Part shown: positions 1 to 4,837 of the stretch, one piece after another
How positions within the stretch are numbered: position 1 is the first letter of the stretch
Layout: every line of letters begins with the position of its first letter
NCBI GenBank assembly: GCA_003663565.1
Contig: QMTT01000045.1
Coordinates: 1-6,808, forward strand
Direction of reading: 5' to 3'
From: Thermoplasmata archaeon
GTDB taxonomy: Archaea; Thermoplasmatota; B47-G6; B47-G6B; 47-G6
Length of the DNA stretch: 6,808 nucleotides
Made by a program: the position numbers and the translations under genes
The notes under the pieces: model-generated
What the model was told of the DNA's origin: nothing
What the model saw: only the letters and a program-made list of their open reading frames with translations
The model's database searches: none

Positions 1-667
1 ACTTTTCCAGGTAGAATATGCAATGAAAGCTGTGGAAAGAGGTAGCACTTCGATAGCAGTTAAATTCTCAGATGGAGTAATACTTCTCGGGGACAGGATA
101 ATTCCAAGCCCGCTTGTTGAGAGAGATAGTGTAGAAAAGGTATTCATAATAGATGATCATATTGCGGCTGTAGTCTCAGGGTGGATTGCTGACGGAAGAG
201 CACTGATAGAGAGGGCAAGACTTATAGCACAACAGAATAGATGGCGCTATGGAGAACCCATAGACGTGGACGTCCTTGTTAGAGAGATCTGTGACTATAT
301 TCAAGCTTTTACCCAGTATGGTGGAGCAAGACCCTTTGGAGTTTCACTTTTAATTGGAGGCGTTGACTCAAGTGGACCGCAACTTTACGAGACAGACCCA
401 AGCGGAAACTACATAGGTTTTAAGGCATCAGCTCTTGGTATTGGTAGAAACCCGGCATTTAGCGTGTTGGAGAGTGAATATAGGGAGAATATGTCAGAAG
501 ACGAGGCATTGAGAATAGCAGTAAAAGCGCTATATGTTGCCAATGAAGGAAAAGTTGACCCAAGGAATATAGAAGTTGCGATTGTGAAGAAGGGTGAAAA
601 GGCGCGTAAACTTAGTGAAGAGGAAAGAATACAAATTTTAGGAGGAATTATCGAGAGTTTCAAATGA
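1..667 (+). CDS. psmA: Proteasome 20S alpha subunit, 5'-partial
   Basis: This is the alpha (outer-ring) subunit of the archaeal 20S proteasome, the gate and docking surface for ATPase regulators in cytoplasmic proteolysis. The open frame runs through the left edge: the first whole codon is at 2, and the residues before Met23 read LFQVEYA, the family's invariant RLFQVEYA motif. ATG 23 is therefore internal, and about 20 N-terminal residues (gate region) are missing. The 221 visible residues keep the family landmarks: the RGSTSIAVK strand, SVEKV (its lysine matches the pocket lysine that binds HbYX tails of activators, Lys66 in Thermoplasma), the YTQYGGARPFGVSLL block, ETDPSGNY and the helical C-terminus. 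As expected for alpha subunits, no catalytic threonine is seen. It ends in TGA, 70 nt before SBDS. Identification is very secure; this gene heads the exosome superoperon in many archaea. Confidence 0.97.
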   Translation, partial: LFQVEYAMKAVERGSTSIAVKFSDGVILLGDRIIPSPLVERDSVEKVFIIDDHIAAVVSGWIADGRALIERARLIAQQNRWRYGEPIDVDVLVREICDYIQAFTQYGGARPFGVSLLIGGVDSSGPQLYETDPSGNYIGFKASALGIGRNPAFSVLESEYRENMSEDEALRIAVKALYVANEGKVDPRNIEVAIVKKGEKARKLSEEERIQILGGIIESFK

Positions 668-676
668 ATATGTTGT

Positions 677-719
677 GGATTGCATGAATGATAAGGGACT
701 TAACATTTCTTAGCAATTC
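677..719 (+). other. Potential extended RNA hairpin in the psmA-SBDS gap
   Basis: The 70-nt gap can fold into one long hairpin. The outer stem pairs 677-683 with 713-719 (7 bp, one G-U). The middle stem pairs 686-690 with 704-708 (5 bp, one G-U) across a 2x4 internal loop. The inner stem pairs 692-695 with 699-702 (4 bp) after one A-A mismatch, closed by a GGA triloop at 696-698. It ends 9 nt before the SBDS SD. Pairing was read by eye. An mRNA processing site, a stability element or a translational control element are all possible; no known family is recognised. Confidence 0.4.
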
Positions 720-728
720 TGTTGAGAA

Positions 729-734
729 GGTGAT
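729..734 (+). promoter_or_regulatory. Shine-Dalgarno GGTGAT for SBDS
   Basis: GGTGAT matches the 3' part of the archaeal SD GGAGGTGAT and lies 3 nt before ATG 738. An in-frame TGA at 723-725 excludes any longer SBDS protein, so the start is firmly fixed. Confidence 0.8.
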
Positions 735-737
735 ATC

Positions 738-1466
738 ATGCCTGTGAGTTTAGATAAGGCTGTTATAGCTCGACTTAAATATTCTGGAGAAAGATTTGAG
801 ATCCTTGTAGATCCTGAAGGAGCGAGAAGAATAAAAGAAAAGTTACATAGAGGAGAAAAGGTATCTTATGAAGAAGTTGCAGAAATATTAGCAGCAGAGG
901 AAGTGTTCAGAGACAGCAAGAAAGGAGAAAGAGTGCCTGAGAACGAGTTGGTAAAGATATTTGGGACAGATAACATTTACGAAATAGCTCTTAAGATCAT
1001 AGATAGTGGAGAAGTCCAGCTTACGTCAGAACAAAGGAAAAAGATGATAGAAGAGAAGAAAAAGCAGATAATAACTATAATATCAAGAAAAGCCGTTGAT
1101 CCTAGGACGGGGACTCCAATACCACCTCAAAGGATAGAAGCTGCTATGGAAGAGGTAAGAGTGAATATAGATCCATTTAAGCCTGCAGAAATGCAGGTGA
1201 AAGAAGTACTTAACGAAATTAGAAAGATAATTCCAATAAGACTAGAAGTAGCAAAGGTGGAGATTAGAATACCCCCAGAGTACGTTGGAAAGGCTTATAG
1301 TATCGTTCAGAGATATGCTACAATAATAAAAGAAGATTGGCTCTCAGACGGTTCTTGGGAGTTCACTGCAGAGGTACCTGCCGGACTCGTTACGGAGTTC
1401 TTTGAAAAGCTCGCACAGCTCACAAAAGGAAACGTTCAAACAGCGATACTTGAAAGACATGAGTGA
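738..1466 (+). CDS. sbds: SBDS family ribosome maturation protein
   Basis: This is the archaeal homologue of SBDS/Sdo1. In eukaryotes the family acts with the GTPase EFL1 to release the anti-association factor eIF6 (Tif6) from the 60S subunit; the archaeal protein is thought to work on 50S maturation. The 242 residues match the usual archaeal length of about 230-250. Three domains can be placed: an N-terminal FYSH domain (about 1-90, with LKYSGERFEILVDPEGA and the EEVFRDSKKGE segment), a central three-helix domain (about 95-165, with VDPRTGTPIPPQRIEAAM and the INIDPFKPAEMQ-like block) and a C-terminal ferredoxin-like domain (about 168-242, IPIRLEVAKVEIRIPPEYVGKA). It sits between psmA and rrp4, the classic arrangement that first linked SBDS to RNA metabolism. 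Its TGA overlaps the candidate start region of rrp4. Confidence 0.97.
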   Translation: MPVSLDKAVIARLKYSGERFEILVDPEGARRIKEKLHRGEKVSYEEVAEILAAEEVFRDSKKGERVPENELVKIFGTDNIYEIALKIIDSGEVQLTSEQRKKMIEEKKKQIITIISRKAVDPRTGTPIPPQRIEAAMEEVRVNIDPFKPAEMQVKEVLNEIRKIIPIRLEVAKVEIRIPPEYVGKAYSIVQRYATIIKEDWLSDGSWEFTAEVPAGLVTEFFEKLAQLTKGNVQTAILERHE

Positions 1467-1467
1467 T
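1463..1467 (+). promoter_or_regulatory. SD-like GTGAT that decides the rrp4 start
   Basis: GTGAT overlaps the SBDS stop codon and matches the 3' end of GGAGGTGAT. It lies 4 nt before ATG 1472, close to the 3-nt spacing at SBDS. Read as an SD, the GTG at 1463 is part of the ribosome binding site and not the start codon. Confidence 0.5.
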
Positions 1468-1471
1468 GAAA

Positions 1472-2182
1472 ATGATGTACAATGTGAGGATTGATCTATC
1501 AGGGCACAAATCGAGGGAGCTCGTGTTTCCAGGGGATACTCTTGGTAACGGAAGACCAATAATACCAACTTTGTATGCTTATTTTGATGGTTCTAAGACG
1601 CATTCGGCAGTAATAGGCATACCACAACCAACTAAGACAGTGATACCATTAAATGCGAAATATATACCAAAGAAGGATGACATAATAATAGGAATCGTTG
1701 AAGATGTACAGCCTGTTTTCTGGCTTCTTAATTTGAATTCTCCGTATCCGGGAGTGCTTCACGCAAATGAGACACCTTGGGAGGTCGGTTTTGGCGAGAC
1801 AGGAAAATACTTAAACGTTGGAGATGCTGTTATAGCAAAAATACAGGCTGTTGACGAAACAAGAAGAGTGTTTATAACTATGAAAGATGAAAGGGCAAAA
1901 AAACTTACGTTAGGGACTTTGTTTTTCTTTCCTGCATCAAAAGTTGCAAGAATTCTTGGCAAAGGAGGATCTATGATTTCAATGATAAAACAGAAGACAG
2001 GAACATCAATAATAGTGGGTCAAAATGGGGTAGTTTGGGTTAGAGGGCACCCCATAGCAACAATGATTGTCGGTGAGGCTTTAGACATAATTTCTAGGTA
2101 TTCACACGTAATAGGACTTACTGAACTAGTTGCAAAATATATAGACAAAAGGATGAACGATTTAAAGGAATTCTTTAAGTAA
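1472..2182 (+). CDS. rrp4: Exosome RNA-binding subunit Rrp4
   Basis: Rrp4 forms part of the trimeric cap on the Rrp41/Rrp42 ring of the archaeal exosome, where it binds RNA, favours A-rich substrates and threads them into the phosphorolytic chamber. Numbered from ATG 1472 (236 residues), it has an N-terminal domain (about 1-62, with ELVFPGDTLGNG), an S1 beta-barrel (about 64-138, YIPKKDDIIIGIVEDV to RRVFITMKD) and a KH domain (about 150-212) with the GKGG loop at 163-166 in RILGKGGSMI. The KH domain separates it from Csl4, which has a zinc ribbon instead. Candidate in-frame starts are GTG 1463 and ATG 1466, 1472 and 1475; the GTGAT ribosome-binding signal favours 1472. The gene overlaps or abuts the SBDS stop, which suggests translational coupling. 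Rrp41 follows after 41 nt. Confidence 0.95.
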   Translation: MMYNVRIDLSGHKSRELVFPGDTLGNGRPIIPTLYAYFDGSKTHSAVIGIPQPTKTVIPLNAKYIPKKDDIIIGIVEDVQPVFWLLNLNSPYPGVLHANETPWEVGFGETGKYLNVGDAVIAKIQAVDETRRVFITMKDERAKKLTLGTLFFFPASKVARILGKGGSMISMIKQKTGTSIIVGQNGVVWVRGHPIATMIVGEALDIISRYSHVIGLTELVAKYIDKRMNDLKEFFK

Positions 2183-2210
2183 ACTCGATCATGAGAAATT
2201 ATGCACACGT

Positions 2211-2217
2211 GAGGGTG
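2211..2217 (+). promoter_or_regulatory. Shine-Dalgarno GAGGGTG for rrp41
   Basis: GAGGGTG is a near match to GGAGGTG and lies 6 nt before ATG 2224. An in-frame TAA at 2218-2220 excludes a longer Rrp41. Confidence 0.7.
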
Positions 2218-2223
2218 TAACGT

Positions 2224-2961
2224 ATGAGCATGCAGAAGCCTCCAGGACTTAAATTAGTCGATGAGAACTTGAGGAGGGTAGATGGTAGGCGATTAGACGA
2301 ATTAAGACCTATAAAAATGAAAGTAGGAGTGCTTAACAGAGCAGATGGCTCAGCATACATAGAATGGGGAAAGAACAAGATACTGGTAGCAGTATACGGA
2401 CCAAGGGAGCTTCACCCAAGGTATATGCAAGATCCCACAAAGGCTGTAGTGAGAGCTAGATATAATATGGCACCTTTCTCAACAGAAGAAAGAGTAAAGC
2501 CTGGACCAACTAGGAGGAGCGTTGAGATATCCAAGCTCATAGCAGAGATGTTCTCTGGAATTATATTCATAGAGGAGTTTCCAAGATCTGCCATAGACAT
2601 ATTCATAGAAGTACTACAGGCAGATGCAGGGACTAGAACTGCAGGAATAACAGCCGCTAGTTTGGCATTGGCAGATGCAGGCATCCCAATGAGAGGACTT
2701 GTCACAGCATGTGCTGCTGGAAAGATAGATGGCTACATAGCTCTTGATCTGAACAAGGAAGAAGACAACTATGGAGAAGCCGATATGCCAATGGCAATGC
2801 TGGTAAAGGAAAACAAAATAGTATATTGGCAGATGGATGGTCAGATGACAGAAGAAGAAGTTAGAACTGCTATAAGTATGATAAGGGATGCATGTGAAAA
2901 GCTTTACGAGATGCAAAAGGAAGCACTTAAAAAGAGATATATAGAGTTGGAGGGACTATAA
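2224..2961 (+). CDS. rrp41: Exosome catalytic subunit Rrp41 (RNase PH fold)
   Basis: Rrp41 is the active subunit of the archaeal exosome hexamer. It degrades RNA 3' to 5' with inorganic phosphate, releasing NDPs, and can add A-rich tails in reverse. The 245 residues match the family length. Visible RNase PH landmarks are RVDGRRLDELRPI (18-30), GSAYIEWGKNKILVAVYGP, the RNA-binding pair R97-R98 in GPTRRS, the phosphate-binding loop DAGTR (134-138) and the acidic active-site segment EDNYGEADMPMAM with D181 and D187, which match the catalytic aspartates of characterised archaeal Rrp41. All catalytic positions look intact. ATG 2224 is chosen for its SD; ATG 2230 would remove only two residues. The stop TAA is followed at once by the ATG of rrp42 in the same reading frame. 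Confidence 0.97.
   Translation: MSMQKPPGLKLVDENLRRVDGRRLDELRPIKMKVGVLNRADGSAYIEWGKNKILVAVYGPRELHPRYMQDPTKAVVRARYNMAPFSTEERVKPGPTRRSVEISKLIAEMFSGIIFIEEFPRSAIDIFIEVLQADAGTRTAGITAASLALADAGIPMRGLVTACAAGKIDGYIALDLNKEEDNYGEADMPMAMLVKENKIVYWQMDGQMTEEEVRTAISMIRDACEKLYEMQKEALKKRYIELEGL
2949..2953 (+). promoter_or_regulatory. Shine-Dalgarno GGAGG for rrp42, inside rrp41
   Basis: GGAGG lies in the last codons of rrp41, 8 nt before ATG 2962. It gives rrp42 its own ribosome binding site although the two genes abut with no spacer. Confidence 0.75.
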
Positions 2962-3762
2962 ATGGCGGAACTAGAAGAGATAATACCAAAGCTTCAAGCT
3001 AATTATGTGCTTGAATTGGCTTCTAAAGGTCTAAGGATTGATGGAAGAGACTTTGACTCCTATAGGCCTATATCCATAGAGATTGGATTTGCGGAAAAGG
3101 CTGAGGGATCTGCAAAGGTCTCACTAGGTGCAACACAAGTAATCGTTGGTGTAAAAGTAAGTGTAGGCTCTCCCTTTCCAGATACCCCAGATAGAGGTAT
3201 ACTGATAACGAATGCGGAGCTTGTACCTACGGCATCTCCCACCTTTGAACCTGGTCCACCTAACGAAAATGCTATAGAACTCTCAAGGATCATAGACAGA
3301 ACGTTAAGAGAAAGCAATGCTATACCGTTAGATAAGCTTGTCATAGAAGAAGGAAGAGAAGTTTGGGAGGTCTGGATAGATATACACGTAATAGATTACG
3401 ATGGCAATCTTATAGATGCTTCTATGCTTGGGGCACTTGCAGCCCTTCTTACGACAAAGATACCAGAAGACAGATATGGTTATAGTTCTGAACCTAGACC
3501 ATTGGAGCTTACATGTCTACCCTTGACAACGACATTCGTTAAGCTTGGAGATTACCTTATGATAGACCCGAACCTCATAGAAGAAAAGCTTAGCAGTGTA
3601 AGGATTACTGTTGGCATGAACGAGAAGGGAATTATAAGCTCAATACAAAAAAGTAATCATGGGTTCATAGACTTCGATGAGGTAGAAAAAATTATTAATA
3701 AGACAAAGATAAAAACATCAGAACTTCGAGAAATAGTATTAAGGAGTATAAGGAGGTCATGA
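2962..3762 (+). CDS. rrp42: Exosome structural subunit Rrp42 (RNase PH fold)
   Basis: Rrp42 is the non-catalytic partner of Rrp41. Three Rrp41-Rrp42 dimers make the hexameric ring, and Rrp42 helps bind RNA and complete the active site. The 266 residues match the family. Landmarks are the N-terminal helix before [13 protein letters not shown] (25-37), [36 protein letters not shown] (98-116, with the conserved arginines R109 and R113), [20 protein letters not shown] (126-145) and [12 protein letters not shown] (152-163). The ED...D active-site pattern of Rrp41 is absent, as expected for Rrp42. The start is fixed because the preceding in-frame codon is the rrp41 stop. The C-terminal end overlaps the start region of rpl37ae, whose SD lies within it. 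Confidence 0.96.
   Translation: MAELEEIIPKLQANYVLELASKGLRIDGRDFDSYRPISIEIGFAEKAEGSAKVSLGATQVIVGVKVSVGSPFPDTPDRGILITNAELVPTASPTFEPGPPNENAIELSRIIDRTLRESNAIPLDKLVIEEGREVWEVWIDIHVIDYDGNLIDASMLGALAALLTTKIPEDRYGYSSEPRPLELTCLPLTTTFVKLGDYLMIDPNLIEEKLSSVRITVGMNEKGIISSIQKSNHGFIDFDEVEKIINKTKIKTSELREIVLRSIRRS
3752..3757 (+). promoter_or_regulatory. Shine-Dalgarno GGAGGT that decides the rpl37ae start
   Basis: GGAGGT lies inside the end of rrp42. It is 7 nt before ATG 3765 but only 1 nt before the upstream in-frame ATG 3759, which is too close for initiation. This supports 3765. Confidence 0.8.
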
Positions 3763-3764
3763 TA

Positions 3765-4043
3765 ATGTCTCGCAGGACTAAGAAACTTGGATCTGCAGCA
3801 AGGTTTGGTCCTAGATATGGTTTAAGGATAAGAAATCTAGTAAGGGACATCGAAGTAATACAAAGGCAATGGCATAAGTGTCCAAATTGTGGGGCTCGCA
3901 GGGTAAAGCGCGTGAGCTCAGGGATATGGCAATGTAAGAAGTGTGGTTACAAGTTTGCGGGTGGCATGTACTTCCCAAGAACACAGCTGAGGGACATGGT
4001 TGAAACTGCCCTTGAGACTGTAAAGTCTAAGAGTAGGGTGTGA
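3765..4043 (+). CDS. rpl37ae: 50S ribosomal protein L37Ae (eL43)
   Basis: This is a small zinc-ribbon protein of the large ribosomal subunit found in archaea and eukaryotes. From ATG 3765 it has 92 residues, the family size. It opens with the basic rRNA-binding stretch [22 protein letters not shown] and carries a C2C2 zinc ribbon: C39-x2-C42 (KCPNCG) and C57-x2-C60 ([17 protein letters not shown]). ATG 3759 would add only MI and has poor SD spacing; archaeal homologues start close to the RTKK motif, which agrees with 3765. It follows rrp42 with no real gap. Its TGA is embedded in the SD of rpoP, so the two genes are probably translationally coupled. Confidence 0.96.
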   Translation: MSRRTKKLGSAARFGPRYGLRIRNLVRDIEVIQRQWHKCPNCGARRVKRVSSGIWQCKKCGYKFAGGMYFPRTQLRDMVETALETVKSKSRV

Positions 4044-4047
4044 GGTG
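4042..4047 (+). promoter_or_regulatory. Shine-Dalgarno GAGGTG overlapping the rpl37ae stop
   Basis: TGAGGTG combines the rpl37ae stop codon with GAGGTG, 9 nt before ATG 4057. The GTG at 4045 is best read as part of this SD and not as the start of rpoP. Confidence 0.65.
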
Positions 4048-4056
4048 TTATTTTCC

Positions 4057-4233
4057 ATGCCTGAGCCTGATATCGTGTATGTATGTTTGTTCTGTGGAAA
4101 GCCCTTAGATAAGAAGCCCATTCGTGGACCTTCAAGAGATATAACCAGATGTGAGTGTTCATCCCAAATATTTATAAAGCCAAGACCTTCAGGAGCGCTT
4201 CTTGGCGATGATGCAACGTACGAAACCAAATAA
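4057..4233 (+). CDS. rpoP: RNA polymerase subunit P (Rpo12), unusual zinc knuckle
   Basis: This is the smallest zinc-ribbon subunit of archaeal RNA polymerase, homologous to eukaryotic Rpb12; it sits at the Rpo3/Rpo10 assembly platform and helps promoter opening. From ATG 4057 it has 58 residues. The first knuckle is normal: C10-x2-C13 in YVCLFCGK. The second reads RCECSSQIFIKPRP, so C32 and C34 are separated by one residue, where homologues have RCPYCG (CxxC). The downstream IFIKPRP strand is typical. The C-terminal tail after PRP (SGALLGDDATYETK) is acidic where many homologues are basic; it is encoded where the next gene overlaps. Starting at GTG 4045 would add MLFS but would use up the SD. 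Position after L37Ae and before Pcc1 supports the assignment. Confidence 0.85.
   Translation: MPEPDIVYVCLFCGKPLDKKPIRGPSRDITRCECSSQIFIKPRPSGALLGDDATYETK
4171..4178 (+). promoter_or_regulatory. TATA-like TTTATAAA inside rpoP, upstream of pcc1
   Basis: TTTATAAA fits an archaeal TATA box. A start about 25 nt downstream would fall near 4200, beside the pcc1 start codons, giving a short-leader or leaderless pcc1 message. The same bases encode the conserved IFIK segment of Rpo12, so the match may be accidental. Confidence 0.2.
4191..4195 (+). promoter_or_regulatory. Shine-Dalgarno AGGAG for pcc1
   Basis: AGGAG lies 6 nt before TTG 4202, 12 nt before ATG 4208 and 15 nt before ATG 4211. Spacing elsewhere in this window is about 3-9 nt, which favours the TTG. 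Confidence 0.5.
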
Positions 4234-4465
4234 ATGGAAGGCAGAGTTGAAAATAGAGGGCATTTATGCCCCCATTCTTTATAATTCTTTAAGGCTAGAA
4301 GAGCCTGCAAACCCTGATAGATCATTGGTTGAACTTAGGTTAGAAGACAAAAGAATATTATACGTGAGTTTTAACTCTAAGGATTTCAATGCACTAAGGG
4401 CATCTCTCATGTCTTATCTGAAGTGGATTTATGTCTCAGAGAAAATAATAAAGGAGTTATTGTAA
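4202..4465 (+). CDS. pcc1: KEOPS complex subunit Pcc1
   Basis: Pcc1 is the small dimerising subunit of KEOPS (Kae1-Bud32-Cgi121-Pcc1), which places the threonylcarbamoyl group on A37 of ANN-decoding tRNAs (t6A). The 87 residues match the usual 75-90. The fold is visible as two beta strands (KAELKIEG and LVELRLEDKRILYVSFNSKD) separated by the helix-forming segment around YAPILYNSLRLEEP, followed by the C-terminal helix FNALRASLMSYLKWIYVSEKIIKEL; the final SYLKW-type helix is characteristic. The start is uncertain. TTG 4202 has the best SD spacing, while ATG 4208 and 4211 would remove two or three residues. It overlaps rpoP by 23-32 nt in a different frame. Archaeal Pcc1 genes commonly sit between rpoP and prefoldin beta, as here. 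Confidence 0.88.
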   Translation: MAMMQRTKPNKWKAELKIEGIYAPILYNSLRLEEPANPDRSLVELRLEDKRILYVSFNSKDFNALRASLMSYLKWIYVSEKIIKELL

Positions 4466-4467
4466 AA

Positions 4468-4474
4468 GGAGGTG
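4468..4474 (+). promoter_or_regulatory. Strong SD GGAGGTG that decides the pfdB start
   Basis: GGAGGTG is the strongest SD in the window and lies 6 nt before TTG 4481. The nearer ATG at 4477 is out of frame and opens only seven codons before TGA (4498-4500). This supports a TTG start for prefoldin beta. Confidence 0.75.
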
Positions 4475-4480
4475 TTATGA

Positions 4481-4837
4481 TTGGCTACAATACCTCCTGA
4501 GGCTCAACAACTCATCGTACAATTTGAGCAGTTAAGGCAACAGTATCAGCTTGTACAGTCCCAAAGGATTACTCTCGAATCTCGCCATACAGAATTGAAA
4601 AATGCCATCTCGGAACTCGAAAATTCAAAGGAGGAGTTCGTGTATAAAAGTGTTGGGGCAATACTTATTAAAAAGCCAAAAGAAAAAGTACTATCTGAGC
4701 TTAAGGAGGAGCTTGAGCTTCTGGAGGTTAGGATTAACGCTATTAAAAAGCAAGAGCAGAGCATAATGGACAAAATGAAGGCCTTGGAGGGCAAGATAAA
4801 GTCGATAATTGGTGCCCAAAGAAATGTCACTCAATAG
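4481..4837 (+). CDS. pfdB: Prefoldin beta subunit
   Basis: Prefoldin is an alpha2-beta4 jellyfish-shaped cytoplasmic chaperone that holds unfolded proteins and passes them to the thermosome. The 118 residues match the beta class. Two long coiled-coil helices (about 6-52, rich in Q, L and E, and about 70-112) flank one beta hairpin (about 53-68, FVYKSVGAILIKKPKEK), the layout of the beta subunit; alpha subunits carry two hairpins. The opening IPPEAQQLIVQFEQLRQQYQ is typical. TTG 4481 is the start: there is no in-frame ATG near the conserved IPPE segment, and GGAGGTG is correctly spaced. It begins 15 nt after pcc1 and its last codons overlap the DHH gene by 14 nt. Confidence 0.94.
   Translation: MATIPPEAQQLIVQFEQLRQQYQLVQSQRITLESRHTELKNAISELENSKEEFVYKSVGAILIKKPKEKVLSELKEELELLEVRINAIKKQEQSIMDKMKALEGKIKSIIGAQRNVTQ

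Noticed and set aside
23..25. ATG 23 as the start of psmA
   Set aside because: The frame stays open to the window edge, and the upstream codons encode LFQVEYA, a conserved internal motif. The true start is outside the window.
688..694. ATGATAA resembling a C box of a C/D sRNA in the psmA-SBDS gap
   Set aside because: It has one mismatch to RTGATGA, and no correctly placed D box (CTGA) or D'/C' pair is found before the SBDS start.
2204..2218. ACAC (2205-2208) pairing with GTGT (2215-2218) over the rrp41 SD as a possible SD-sequestering hairpin
   Set aside because: It has only four base pairs with a six-base loop, too weak to matter, especially in a likely thermophile.
3759..3761. ATG 3759 as the start of rpl37ae
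   Set aside because: It is only 1 nt after the SD GGAGGT, while ATG 3765 has normal spacing and matches the family N-terminus.
3918..4325. Long minus-strand open frames, the longest opposite rpl37ae, rpoP and pcc1 (135 codons), plus others opposite nearly every gene
   Set aside because: They mirror strong conserved + strand genes, show no recognisable domains or convincing SDs, and have low-complexity Ser/Leu/Phe-rich translations typical of shadow frames.
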